A stretch of DNA of 35,051 nucleotides from Planctomycetota bacterium (GTDB taxonomy: Bacteria > Planctomycetota > Phycisphaerae > WQYP01): contig JAKBBN010000031.1 in assembly GCA_021808485.1 (NCBI GenBank), positions 1 to 35,051 on the forward strand. The letters run 5' to 3'. Position numbers and translations under genes: made by a program. The first letter of the stretch is position 1. The number at the start of each line of letters is the position of its first letter. The notes beneath the pieces were generated by a model, which was not told the origin of the DNA, did not search any database, and was given only the letters and a program-made list of their open reading frames with translations. This document shows, one piece after another, positions 1 through 7,643 of the stretch.

Positions 1-781
1 GCCCGGCCACCCCAAACTCTGGGCGAAGCGCGTGAACGCATCGCTCGGTTGACAAACATCTACCGCAGCCGCACGCAGGTATGGGAATTTCTACGCAAGG
101 AATTAGGCTTACGCTTCCGCAAGGTTGCGGCCATTCCGTTGCCGCCCAATCGCACGGCCCCGGAACACGCCGCCACTCAGGCGGCTTTCCTTAAAGAAAG
201 AGTTGGAGCCGCGTTTGGCCGAGGCGCAAGCCGGTCGGCGATCGGTCTACTTTGTTGACGCGGCCCATTTCGTCCTGGCGACGTTCTTGGGCTACCTGTG
301 GAGCGTGAAGCGGTTATTTGTGCGGGCTGCGTCAGGACGGCGGCGCTATAACGTGCTGGGAGCCATCAACGCCACGACACATGAGCTGGTTCACGTTACC
401 AACGAAGGCTACATCAACGCCTGCAGCGTATGTGAATTACTGACCAAGATTGCGGCGCATAGCATGGGCATGCCCCTGACCGTGGTGCTGGACAACGCAC
501 CCTACCAGCGCTGCCAGGCGGTGCGGGATATGGCGGCGGCCCTGCACATTGAACTGCTTTTCTTGCCATCCTATTCCCCGAACCTCAATCTTATCGAGCG
601 ACTCTGGAGATTCACCAAAAAGACGGCACTGAATTCCCGTCACCACGGCTCGTTCCAGGAATTTCGTCAAACCATTGATCGGTGCCTGGATGAACTGCCA
701 ACCACCCACCGCGACACCATCGACACGCTGATGGCACCGCGATTCCAAACCATCGAAAATGTCCCGTTAATAGCCGCATAG
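1..781 (+). mobile_element. IS630-family insertion sequence, 3' part
   Basis: The window opens inside an insertion sequence of the IS630/Tc1-mariner group, recognised from its transposase (described separately). The left end lies outside the window. The right terminal inverted repeat is not resolved: it should lie shortly after the transposase stop at 781, but its partner is not visible. IS630 elements normally insert at TA, and several TA dinucleotides follow the stop, so the boundary cannot be fixed. The next real gene, rpsO, starts about 210 bp downstream. Confidence 0.75.
1..781 (+). pseudogene. IS630-family transposase, frameshifted and 5'-truncated
   Basis: DDE transposase that would cut and paste its own element. 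The N-terminal DNA-binding part is read in frame 1 from the window edge to about 192 (includes a TQVWEFLRKELGLRFRK stretch typical of IS630). The catalytic part is read in frame 2 from about 191 to the stop at 779-781. It holds the triad as VDAAHF (Asp codon 257-259), VLDNAPYQ (Asp 491-493) and NLNLIERLW (Glu 596-598). The two frames join smoothly at the CTTAAAGAAAGAG stretch (190-200) if one base is skipped, a +1 shift. That makes it either a one-base insertion (dead gene), a sequencing error, or programmed +1 frameshifting; -1 shifting, as known for some IS elements, would lead to the wrong frame. Family assignment is firm; functionality is doubtful. Confidence 0.85.
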
Positions 782-990
782 AGTATAATTCACGGCTGGC
801 TAATCGAAAACTTAGACCCGGGAAGGCATAAACATAATCCGTATAAGCGAATTAATTTCAATGTGAGTAAACGCGTCGCTTGCCTCTTTATTCCAAACCG
901 GTAATAATATCCGGTCGAAAGATAATGTGCGTGGAACACGCCGGCATGTGCTGGTGGTCTCCCGCGGTTGCACGAAAGGTTTTGGGTTTC
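782..990 (+). promoter_or_regulatory. rpsO leader and promoter region
   Basis: No gene is seen between the IS transposase and rpsO. TATAAT at 784-789 lies just after the transposase stop but has no good -35 at 17 nt. TTGCCT (about 880-885) followed by TA-rich TAATAATAT (902-910) is an alternative promoter candidate. Two small hairpins precede the gene: ACCGG/CCGGT (897-901 with 911-915) and GCGTG/CACGC around a GAA loop (929-933 with 937-941). S15 is known to repress its own translation through leader structures in several bacteria, so these may be regulatory; that is inference. Confidence 0.35.
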
Positions 991-1257
991 ATGCTTACGG
1001 TTGATCGGAAGAAAAAAGTTATTACAGAGTCACGCATTCACGAAAAAGACACGGGATCAGCTGAAATCCAGATTGCTCTGCTGACAGAGCGCATAAATGA
1101 GCTTTCCTCGCACTTTAAGGCTCATAACAAGGACTTTTCTTCGCGGCGCGGCCTGTTGAAAATGGTCGGCAAACGCTCCAGCCTGTTGAAATACCTGACG
1201 CGCACCGACCCGCAACGCTACCAGGCCATTATCACCCGGCTGGGCCTGCGTAAATAA
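991..1257 (+). CDS. rpsO: 30S ribosomal protein S15
   Basis: Primary 16S rRNA-binding protein of the small subunit platform, contacting helices 20-22. The 88-residue product has the whole S15 signature, including [19 protein letters not shown], the L[17 protein letters not shown] segment that carries the RNA-binding His/Asp/Ser residues, and the C-terminal [10 protein letters not shown]. An ATG at 880 in the same frame would add 37 non-homologous residues; the start at 991 gives the family's usual length and has an AAAGG ribosome site at 975-979. It is followed by pnp, as in most bacteria, so the two are probably co-transcribed. Confidence 0.97.
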   Translation: MLTVDRKKKVITESRIHEKDTGSAEIQIALLTERINELSSHFKAHNKDFSSRRGLLKMVGKRSSLLKYLTRTDPQRYQAIITRLGLRK

Positions 1258-1629
1258 ACCCGCTGCGCCTTGGCGGTTACACGGCCGGCGGGATTGAACC
1301 AGCAGCGGTTTTCCACCGACGATGAACTGAATCAGGTTCCAAGGCATAGGCATCCCGGCTCCGGCATTTTGCCCGGCACGCCCCGTCGGTTGTTCGGCGG
1401 GAAGCGTTAATGGCCTGAAGCGGAAGGTGCGGAAGGGTGAATTCATGTCAATGCACTATTGCCGTGGCAAGTGCGTTGAAAGGCTGCAACAGCGGCCGTC
1501 GGGATCGGCCCCGGTTTGAAAAATGGCCGGTCGGAGTGGAAAAGGGATTGTATTGGCGCCGCTTGAGCATATTGGGTGCTTAAGCGGTAATTTTGAATGG
1601 CATACCTATTTTTATCAGGTGAAGGTTTT
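1258..1629 (+). promoter_or_regulatory. rpsO-pnp spacer with leader hairpins
   Basis: This 372-bp gap holds no conventional gene and no clear terminator for rpsO. It has two stem-loops upstream of pnp. The first pairs GATCGGCC (1503-1510) with GGCCGGTC (1525-1532) around a 14-nt loop, with one G-U pair. The second pairs CCGCTTGAGCA (1559-1569) with TGCTTAAGCGG (1577-1587) around a 7-nt loop, 11 pairs with one wobble, and is followed only by a short T run. In E. coli the equivalent spacer is an RNase III site used in PNPase autoregulation; a similar role here is inferred from position and shape only. The pnp ribosome site AGGTGAAGG is at 1617-1625. Confidence 0.55.
1445..1519 (+). CDS. possible 24-aa leader peptide between rpsO and pnp
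   Basis: A short ORF beginning MSMHYCRGKC and ending SGSAPV has a well-placed ribosome site GGAAGGG (1431-1437, 7 nt before the ATG). Its stop codon (1517-1519) falls inside the loop of the first spacer hairpin (1503-1532), so a ribosome translating it would open that stem. No homologue is recognised. It may be a leader peptide that couples translation to pnp expression, or a chance ORF. Confidence 0.25.
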   Translation: MSMHYCRGKCVERLQQRPSGSAPV

Positions 1630-3789
1630 ATGGCAGTTACCAAAGTTGAAATGGAAATTAACGGTCGCAAATTAATCTTGGAAACGGGTCATCTGGCGAA
1701 GCAAGCCGATGGCGCAGTTCTTGTTACTTACGGAGAGACGGTTGTATTAGCGACGGTGGTCTCTGCGGATCCCCGCCCCGGCACGGATTTCTTCCCGCTC
1801 ACCGTTGATTATCGTGAAAAGACGTCAGCCGCCGGCAAGTTTCCCGGTGGATTTATCAAGCGTGAGGGGCGGCCGTCCACCAAGGAAACCCTTACGGCAC
1901 GCATGATTGACCGGCCGATTCGACCGCTCTTTCCCGTGGGATACTTTGATGAAGTGCTTATCCAGGTCATGGTGCTTTCCGCAGACGGACAGAATGACCC
2001 GGACGTTCTGGCCATGATCGGCTCTTCCGCGGCGCTGGCTATCAGCTCCGTTCCCTTTGAAGGCCCGATCGCCGCAGTCCGCGTCGGGCGCGTAAACGGC
2101 CAGTTTATCCTGATGCCGACCTCGGCGGATGTGGATCAGTCCGATCTGGACCTGCTGCTGGCCGGTACGGAAGAAGCGGTCAACATGATTGAAGTGGGTG
2201 CTCGCGAGTTGCCGGAAACAATTGTGTTGGACGCCATCGCCATGGGCCACGATGTGATTCGCTCCATCACCGGCATGATCCGGGACTTGGCGGTTAAAGT
2301 CGGCAAAGCCAAAGTCTGCAGGCTCCACAACCCGCCGGAAGATCTGGTCAAAGGCGTCGCCGCTTTTGAAAGTCAGCTCAAAGCAGCCAAACAGATCCCA
2401 GGCAAACAGGCCCGCGGCGAAGCCTGTGAGGCGATACGCAAACAGGTAATCGATCAGTTTTCCGCCGCAAATCCGGCTACCGGCAAACCGGCCAATGAGT
2501 CCATGCATATAGCGATGGCATTCGCCCATCTGGAAGAAAAAGTCGTCCGCGACCTGATTCTTTCCGGCACCCGTGCCGACGGCCGAGATTATACAACGGT
2601 CCGGCCGTTGGAATGCCTTGTCGGCGTGCTGCCGCGCACGCATGGATCGTCAATCTTCAGCCGCGGTGAAACACAGGCACTGGTTACCACGACCCTGGGC
2701 ACCGGTGATGATGAGCAGATCGTGGATGGCCTGGGTGAAGAATATTCCAAGAAATTCATGCTGCATTATAATTTTCCGCCTTTCTCCACCGGCGAGGTAA
2801 AACGCATCATGGGCCCCGGCCGTCGGGAGATCGGGCATGGCGCCCTTGCGGAGCGTTCTCTGGAGCCGGTGCTGCCATCGCCGGAGCAATTTCCCTATGT
2901 CGTGCGGCTGGTTTCGGATATTCTCGAATCCAACGGCAGTTCGTCCATGGCCAGCGTATGCGGAGGGACTCTGGCGCTGCTGGATGCCGGCGTGCCGCTG
3001 ATTCGTCCGGTAGCCGGGATCAGCGTGGGGCTGGTAAGCGAAGGGACACACGAAGTTCTGTTGACCGATATTCTTGGTGAAGAAGACCATTTCGGCGATA
3101 TGGATTTCAAGGTTTCCGGCACCACGCAGGGAATTACCGGGATTCAACTTGATCTTAAAATTCGCGGCTTGCGGCATGATTTGATCGTCAAGACCTTTGA
3201 ACAGGCTCGAACCGCCAGACTCCAGATTCTGGAAAAAATGCTTGCCGCAATTCCCACCCATCGTCCGCAGATTTCGCCGTTTGCTCCGCGATTGCTCACC
3301 ATTCGCATCAATCCCGATAAAATCGGCAAGGTCATCGGCCCGGGCGGCAAGACCATCAAGAAAATCGTGGAAACCACCGGCGCAAAAATTGACATTCAGG
3401 ATGACGGCAGCGTCTTTATTGCCGCAGTCGGCATGGAAGCCGCCGAACGGGCCCGCGAAGAAGTGGAGCGCCTCACCGAAGATGTTAAGATCGGCCGGAT
3501 ATACAACGGCCGCGTAAGCTCGGTCAAGGATTTCGGCGCATTTATCGAGGTGATTCCGGGCGTGGACGGTCTGTGCCACATCAGCGAGTTGTCGGATAAA
3601 TTCGTCAAGAATGTGAACGAGGAAGTAAAGGTGGGCACGGAGCTTCGCGTTAAAGTCATTGCAATTGATGACCAGGGTCGCATCAAACTGTCGCGGAAGC
3701 AGGCGATTCGCGATGAAAGCCCGGCCCAGACGCCCCCCGCCGCGCACACGCCGGCTCCGGAGCCTGCGGCCGCACCGGCCGGCCACTGA
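1630..3789 (+). CDS. pnp: polyribonucleotide nucleotidyltransferase (PNPase)
   Basis: Phosphorolytic 3'-5' exoribonuclease that degrades mRNA to nucleoside diphosphates and can add tails in reverse; core of many RNA degradosomes. The 719-aa product has the full order: first RNase PH domain (with FFPLTVDYREK and the GGFIKREGRPS loop), alpha-helical linker, second RNase PH domain, KH domain (about 560-615, GKVIGPGGKTIKKI) and S1 domain (about 625-695, VSSVKDFGAFIEV). The catalytic aspartates are Asp486 and Asp492 in EEDHFGDMDFKV, the same numbers as in E. coli. The tail after the S1 domain is Pro/Ala-rich and probably disordered. ATG 1630 is chosen over the in-frame ATG 1597 because AGGTGAAGG sits just before it and homology begins at MAVTKVEME. 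Likely in an operon with rpsO. Confidence 0.98.
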   Translation: MAVTKVEMEINGRKLILETGHLAKQADGAVLVTYGETVVLATVVSADPRPGTDFFPLTVDYREKTSAAGKFPGGFIKREGRPSTKETLTARMIDRPIRPLFPVGYFDEVLIQVMVLSADGQNDPDVLAMIGSSAALAISSVPFEGPIAAVRVGRVNGQFILMPTSADVDQSDLDLLLAGTEEAVNMIEVGARELPETIVLDAIAMGHDVIRSITGMIRDLAVKVGKAKVCRLHNPPEDLVKGVAAFESQLKAAKQIPGKQARGEACEAIRKQVIDQFSAANPATGKPANESMHIAMAFAHLEEKVVRDLILSGTRADGRDYTTVRPLECLVGVLPRTHGSSIFSRGETQALVTTTLGTGDDEQIVDGLGEEYSKKFMLHYNFPPFSTGEVKRIMGPGRREIGHGALAERSLEPVLPSPEQFPYVVRLVSDILESNGSSSMASVCGGTLALLDAGVPLIRPVAGISVGLVSEGTHEVLLTDILGEEDHFGDMDFKVSGTTQGITGIQLDLKIRGLRHDLIVKTFEQARTARLQILEKMLAAIPTHRPQISPFAPRLLTIRINPDKIGKVIGPGGKTIKKIVETTGAKIDIQDDGSVFIAAVGMEAAERAREEVERLTEDVKIGRIYNGRVSSVKDFGAFIEVIPGVDGLCHISELSDKFVKNVNEEVKVGTELRVKVIAIDDQGRIKLSRKQAIRDESPAQTPPAAHTPAPEPAAAPAGH

Positions 3790-3824
3790 TACCCGGGTCG
3801 GCCCGGCAATGTTTTGTTTAAACA

Positions 3825-3864
3825 AGCCCGTTGTGAGCAATCATGCTGCAGCGGGCTTTTTTTT
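3825..3864 (+). terminator. intrinsic terminator of pnp
   Basis: AGCCCG (3825-3830) pairs with CGGGCT (3852-3857), with an inner AGCA/TGCT pairing, followed by eight T (3857-3864). It lies 35 nt after the pnp stop and upstream of the lipoprotein start. Confidence 0.9.
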
Positions 3865-3921
3865 GCCTGGGCCGCCGACGACCGGGGTTGCCGCTGCGCC
3901 GTCTTAGATTATGCTATCGTC

Positions 3922-4521
3922 ATGATGACTTTCAATACGCTCCGTCGTTGCATTGTGCTGGCCCCGGTTGTTTTGATCTGCCTGATAATCAGTGGGTGCA
4001 AATCCTTTGGGCCGTTGCGCATTAAGCCGGTTCAAAATACGGCCAGCGGCGAACTGCGGCCGCAGTTCCCCACGGCGTATTACCGCGTGAGTCGTGACGG
4101 AACATGTTATTTTTATCTTCAAACATCCACCCCGGCCCGCGCCGGTCAAGTGATTCGGCAAATTGCGTTGATCCGGGTCTTCTGGCGTCCGGTTCCGGGT
4201 GAAACACCGATTCTACCGACCGCAATCAACGCAACATTTCGCTACATCGTCATTACCCCCTCGGGTGCGGGAATTTATTCCGGTGCGGGCTTTATCCGGC
4301 TTCACAATAGCCGGCATGCGCGAGTGATGCACGCTTCGATTGTGGACGGCAGCCTGCATCTTATTTCTTCCAGCGGTTATTTTCACGATCCACTCGGACC
4401 GGCGCGAATAACCGGTGATTTCCATGCATTAAGATCAAAGGAAAAAACCATTTCACTCAGCCTGCAGACGCGGCGTGAATTCTTCCTGAAAACATTTCAA
4501 ATGCGGCCGGATCACCATTGA
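3922..4521 (+). CDS. putative lipoprotein of unknown function
   Basis: A 199-aa protein beginning MMTFNTLRR, then a hydrophobic stretch and the lipobox ISGC (Cys about residue 26), so it is predicted to be exported and lipid-anchored on Cys. The mature part is beta-rich with many aromatic residues (for example FRYIVITPSGAGIYSG and YFHDPLGPARITGDF). No enzyme motif or known domain is recognised. The frame is open back to 3814, but that would run across the pnp terminator; starting at 3922 leaves a clean signal peptide. It is convergent with the lyase gene and shares the hairpin at 4541-4563. Confidence 0.65.
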   Translation: MMTFNTLRRCIVLAPVVLICLIISGCKSFGPLRIKPVQNTASGELRPQFPTAYYRVSRDGTCYFYLQTSTPARAGQVIRQIALIRVFWRPVPGETPILPTAINATFRYIVITPSGAGIYSGAGFIRLHNSRHARVMHASIVDGSLHLISSSGYFHDPLGPARITGDFHALRSKEKTISLSLQTRREFFLKTFQMRPDHH

Positions 4522-4540
4522 AAACAGCAGGGCGGCAATC

Positions 4541-4563
4541 CCCGCCGGGCCTAACCCGGCGGG
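4541..4563. terminator. hairpin terminator between convergent genes
   Basis: A perfect 9-bp stem, CCCGCCGGG (4541-4549) with CCCGGCGGG (4555-4563), encloses the 5-nt loop CCTAA. On the plus strand it is followed by a short CTTT, so it best fits the lipoprotein transcript. The stop codon of the minus-strand lyase (4551-4553) lies in the loop, so the same stem can also form at the 3' end of that mRNA. Confidence 0.65.
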
Positions 4564-5447
4564 CTTTCCGAGCAGGTGAGAATTCGCCGGCAGGTTGCGG
4601 TTTGTAAATCAGGTTGTGAGCCGGGACTGCATACCGATAACAATTCAATTGCCTGCCGCAGGGCCGCCGCATCGCGCTCCACGGCGGCAGCGCTGCGTGC
4701 ATACATCGCCGCCATCTCCCGGCGTATGCTCTGGATCGCGGTGAATGTCGGATGACCGCCGGTATCAGCCAGAAAACTTCGTCGTAGAAAGCAAAACGAG
4801 GTCGCCATTCCGGCCATTTCACCCATCAGCAGCCGACATGGAATCGGACGCCCTTTTTCCGGCAGCGTAAGGCCGCCGAACCCGAACGGACATTGAAATT
4901 TGCCGCGAATCGCTTCCAGCAGGCCATCCACGATTGATTCGAATATGTGGGCGGAACGCCTTTGAATGGCCAGATCATTTAACCCCACATAAACGCGCCG
5001 CAGCGCCAATCGTCCCAGTTCCGCGGCACACGCCGCACCGTCCAGTGTTTCCACAAGTATTCCAACGCCGGCTCGCCCGCGTACCATTTCAAGGGTTGCC
5101 GCCGCCTGGTCCGGAGTTGTCACCATCGGCAGCAAAACTTCATCCGCTCCGGCGGATATTGCCATCTCTATTTCGTACTCTGTTGCATCGCCGAAACCAT
5201 TAATGCGGACGATAACCGTGGCAGAGGTTGCCGCCCGTACCCGAAGAAGGTCCTCCAATGTGTCCTGGTTTATCTGGGTGTCCGCGCCGCGCTGTCGCTC
5301 CGCTTTTCCCCGGAATTCCCAGTCCACAATAATTCCGTCCACCCCGTTTTCCACGGCCTGTTTTATGGTCGGCACGCAGATTGAAAACAGCAGCAGTTCA
5401 AACGGCTTGACCGCGTCCTGACGGCTCCATCTATGGATCGTGTACAT
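4551..5447 (-). CDS. HpcH/HpaI aldolase/citrate lyase family protein
   Basis: 298 aa, a TIM barrel of the PEP-mutase-like superfamily whose members make or break C-C bonds of 2-oxo acid substrates with a divalent metal. Visible family features are the first strand ending GVDGIIVDWE, the arginine strand VIVRINGFGD, the LLPMV strand with the preceding GADE, the metal-ligand Glu in GILVETLDGA and the metal-ligand Asp in VGLNDLAI. Both metal ligands and the arginine are present, so it is probably active; the substrate is not predictable. The start is well supported: AAAGGAGG on the minus strand (5456-5463) sits 8 nt before ATG 5447. That start lies 85 nt inside the 3' end of the glycosyltransferase gene, so the two are co-transcribed and probably translationally coupled. 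The pairing suggests surface glycan metabolism (inference). Confidence 0.8.
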   Translation of the reverse strand: MYTIHRWSRQDAVKPFELLLFSICVPTIKQAVENGVDGIIVDWEFRGKAERQRGADTQINQDTLEDLLRVRAATSATVIVRINGFGDATEYEIEMAISAGADEVLLPMVTTPDQAAATLEMVRGRAGVGILVETLDGAACAAELGRLALRRVYVGLNDLAIQRRSAHIFESIVDGLLEAIRGKFQCPFGFGGLTLPEKGRPIPCRLLMGEMAGMATSFCFLRRSFLADTGGHPTFTAIQSIRREMAAMYARSAAAVERDAAALRQAIELLSVCSPGSQPDLQTATCRRILTCSESPPG

Positions 5448-6397
5448 CGCCCACGCCTCCTTTCATCCCTTTCCCCCGGCTTGCCGCCAACAGCGCCCGC
5501 GCCATCAACCCATAGGGCCTGTACATCACCCGGCCATGTCCGCAGTGCCCGGCAGAGCGTTGCTATCGCCGGCCGGGCCTGATCCGGTGTCCGGATTTGA
5601 ACGCGGGCCATCTCTCGCAACCACCGCCCGCAGCGCCGGCGCAGCAACCCGGCAAGATCCGGGCGCTGCTCCCGTGTCCACTCCGCTGTTTTTTCCATCA
5701 CACGCACGGACGCGGTTGTTATCAACATGCCCTGCCTTGACCATTGATCCGGATGCTCCCGGTAAAAGGTCACGACTCGCGAATCCTGCACAATTGCGCC
5801 ATGGGCCGCGGCCCGTATCCACATGTCCCAATCGGCGGCGCCTCGAATCGTTTCGTCAAACAAGCCGATTGTGTCAAATGCGGTGCGTCGCATCATCACC
5901 TGGGATGGGCAGTGAATAATATTACGGTGGATCATCTGCCTGAGAAGATCACGTTGCAACTTCGGAGTTTCCGGCTGCTTGTCCTTTTGAACCCCGGCCG
6001 CGTCTATTCTGCAATAATGACCGAACGTAAGTAGAACCGCGGCATCGCGTTCCATAATCGCCGCCTGCCACGCCAGCTTTTCCGGAACCCATTGGTCGTC
6101 CTGATCCAAAAAGGCAATGTACTTGCCGGTTGACAGGTGAATTCCCGCATTCCGGTTCACCGCCGCCGTCGCACGGTTCCGGTCATGAATCAGCAGTTTG
6201 GCGCCCGGCGGCAACCGGTACTGCTCGACGAAATCCGCACCGGAGGCATCGTCCACGACGATGATCTCAATATTGCTCCATGTTTGCCGGAGAACGCTCT
6301 CAATTGCCTGGTTCAAAAACGCCGGTTGACGATACGCGGACATCACCACCGATATCAATGGGCCCACACCATTAACGCAGCCATCGCGGTCTGACAT
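5363..6397 (-). CDS. family 2 glycosyltransferase
   Basis: 344-aa GT-A fold enzyme that would transfer a sugar from a nucleotide donor during polysaccharide or glycolipid synthesis in the cytoplasm. It starts with the typical ISVVMSAYRQPAFLNQAIESVL strand and helix, has the IEIIVVDDASG nucleotide-binding segment and a DxD-type metal site in AFLDQDDQW, followed by the GLFDETIRGAADWDMWIRA acceptor region. Two in-frame ATGs occur (6403, 6397). The ribosome site AAGGAAG is only one base before the first and seven before the second, so 6397 is chosen. The last ~50 residues are Arg- and Cys-rich, unlike the family, and overlap the start of the downstream lyase gene by 85 nt; a late frameshift that removed the original stop is possible. 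A promoter precedes it. Confidence 0.88.
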   Translation of the reverse strand: MSDRDGCVNGVGPLISVVMSAYRQPAFLNQAIESVLRQTWSNIEIIVVDDASGADFVEQYRLPPGAKLLIHDRNRATAAVNRNAGIHLSTGKYIAFLDQDDQWVPEKLAWQAAIMERDAAVLLTFGHYCRIDAAGVQKDKQPETPKLQRDLLRQMIHRNIIHCPSQVMMRRTAFDTIGLFDETIRGAADWDMWIRAAAHGAIVQDSRVVTFYREHPDQWSRQGMLITTASVRVMEKTAEWTREQRPDLAGLLRRRCGRWLREMARVQIRTPDQARPAIATLCRALRTWPGDVQALWVDGAGAVGGKPGERDERRRGRCTRSIDGAVRTRSSRLNCCCFQSACRP

Positions 6398-6485
6398 GGC
6401 CATGCTTCCTTAAATAAATGGGCCTCCCCCGTAGCGTTGCGCACCGCCGCGGCTGGGCGCTGCGATGGAAAAGAACTAGCTATCT

Positions 6486-6513
6486 ATATTATCTGATATT
6501 TCGGTCGCGTCAA
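6486..6513 (-). promoter_or_regulatory. sigma-70-like promoter for the GT2-lyase operon
   Basis: On the minus strand TTGACG (6513-6508) is separated by 16 nt from TAATAT (6491-6486). Transcription would start near 6479, giving a leader of about 80 nt before the glycosyltransferase ATG. The same -35 box occurs before actA and rpsB. Confidence 0.65.
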
Positions 6514-6618
6514 TTTCGTGTCACGGCTTGACGGGTTGGACCGAATCAGCACCGCTTTCACTTTTGCGAAAAGGCATAACCCGCTGTTGACGGACGGCAA
6601 TCGGAAAATGCACGCGGC

Positions 6619-7248
6619 TTAGATAGCCGGTTTTATCATGGCGATGGCGTGTGTGCTGCGCTTTTCCGCCTGATATTTTTTTTCAAAATTAGTTCCAACC
6701 ACCAGCCCGTCGGCGGTTTGGACGGGCGAATCAAATTCGTGCGGCATCAAGCCGTTAAAACCGCCGAACACCTGCTGAATGTGCTCGAAATAACCCGCAT
6801 GATCCGTTACCACTCGCAAAATACCGCCCGGCGCCAGAATGCGAACGACCTCGTTTAAAAACGCGGGCTGAATCAGGCGGCGTTTATGGTGCCGTGATTT
6901 TGGCCAGGGGTCCGGAAAATAGACATGCAATGCGGATATGGAGGCATCCGGGACATGGCATCGAATCCACCAATTGGCGTCAGCCCGAACCATCCGGCAA
7001 TTCAGCATGCCATGGCGGCGCAAACGGTCCGCGGCAAAATTCGCATAAGCTCCGGCCCATTCAATGCCTATGAAATTACTCGCCGGATCGGCCTTTGCCG
7101 CAGCCAGCAAAAATGTGCCCTTGCCCGATCCGATTTCCAATTCAACGGGATGGGTATTGCCGAAAATATCCAAAAAATTAAGCCGTCCCTGTTCAACGGG
7201 AATTTCAAGCAATATCGGTTCAACAATGAGATTCGGGCGAAGTGCCAA
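6619..7248 (-). CDS. trmB: tRNA (guanine-N7)-methyltransferase
   Basis: SAM-dependent enzyme that methylates G46 in the variable loop of tRNAs. The 209-aa product has the SAM site VELEIGSGKGTFL, the acidic second strand FIGIEW, the diagnostic HVYFPDPWPKSRHHKRRL, and the C-terminal TNFEKKYQ that corresponds to the family's T-x-F-E tail. Length matches compact TrmB proteins. The start codon is TTG at 7248, with GAGG seven bases before it; no upstream ATG exists because a stop precedes in frame. It is divergent from actA and separated from the downstream GT2 gene by 220 nt containing that gene's own promoter, so it is probably transcribed separately. Confidence 0.95.
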   Translation of the reverse strand: MALRPNLIVEPILLEIPVEQGRLNFLDIFGNTHPVELEIGSGKGTFLLAAAKADPASNFIGIEWAGAYANFAADRLRRHGMLNCRMVRADANWWIRCHVPDASISALHVYFPDPWPKSRHHKRRLIQPAFLNEVVRILAPGGILRVVTDHAGYFEHIQQVFGGFNGLMPHEFDSPVQTADGLVVGTNFEKKYQAEKRSTHAIAMIKPAI

Positions 7249-7520
7249 TGGTTTACCTCGTTGGTTTTATGGGCCAGCCTATCTCAGACTCAAAACTTTC
7301 AATTGCAGTTTTGGACTGATTTCAAGGCGATATGATAGCCGAAAATAGCGAGTTTGCGGACCTCTATCTATGATGCGATCAATCATCGCCCGGTTGTTTT
7401 CATGATTATGAAGGACAACTTTTGCGGAAAGCATAATCAAATTGGAATGCGGCAAGCGCAAAAGAAGACAGAAAGTGACAAAGTATTGATGGTGAAAAAC
7501 ACCAAATAGCCCGAACATTG

Positions 7521-7549
7521 TTGACGGAAAAATGGCTCGGCATTAGTAT
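7521..7549 (+). promoter_or_regulatory. sigma-70-like promoter of the ACIII/oxidase operon
   Basis: TTGACG (7521-7526), a 17-nt spacer and TAGTAT (7544-7549). Transcription would start near 7556, about 88 nt upstream of the actA ATG and just ahead of the leader stem-loop. It is the only strong promoter seen before this operon. Confidence 0.7.
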
Positions 7550-7564
7550 CTTCAAAACTTTGTG

Positions 7565-7606
7565 CAAACTTTCACAACCTGCCGGCTGGCGGATTGGGAA
7601 AGTTTG
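7565..7606 (+). promoter_or_regulatory. long stem-loop in the actA 5' leader
   Basis: CAAACTTTC (7565-7573) pairs perfectly with GAAAGTTTG (7598-7606). The inner part continues the stem as CAA/TTG, CC/GG and GCC/GGC around a GGCT loop, with one mismatch and two single-base bulges, 17 pairs in all. It starts about nine bases after the predicted transcription start and ends 37 nt before the ATG. There is no T tract after it, so it is not a standard terminator; mRNA stabilisation or a protein/RNA binding site is possible. Confidence 0.6.
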
Positions 7607-7643
7607 AGGTTGGTGCAATAACGAATTGGGACAGCGGCCACAA

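Larger units (their letters stand above)
7249..7643. promoter_or_regulatory. divergent intergenic region trmB/actA
   Basis: This 395-bp gap has no supportable gene. It carries the actA promoter (7521-7549) and leader stem-loop (7565-7606) on the plus strand. The trmB promoter on the minus strand must lie here too, but no pair of boxes with proper spacing stands out. The central part (about 7300-7500) is more AT-rich than its neighbours and shows nothing else recognisable. Confidence 0.5.

Noticed and set aside
880-990. N-terminal extension of S15
   Set aside because: The extra 37 residues match nothing in S15, and the usual length is reached from the ATG at 991.
1825-2643. 272-aa minus-strand ORF opposite pnp, and a similar 396-aa ORF at 2650-3840
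   Set aside because: They are shadows of the pnp coding strand; pnp explains the sequence completely, and the antisense products have no recognisable motifs.
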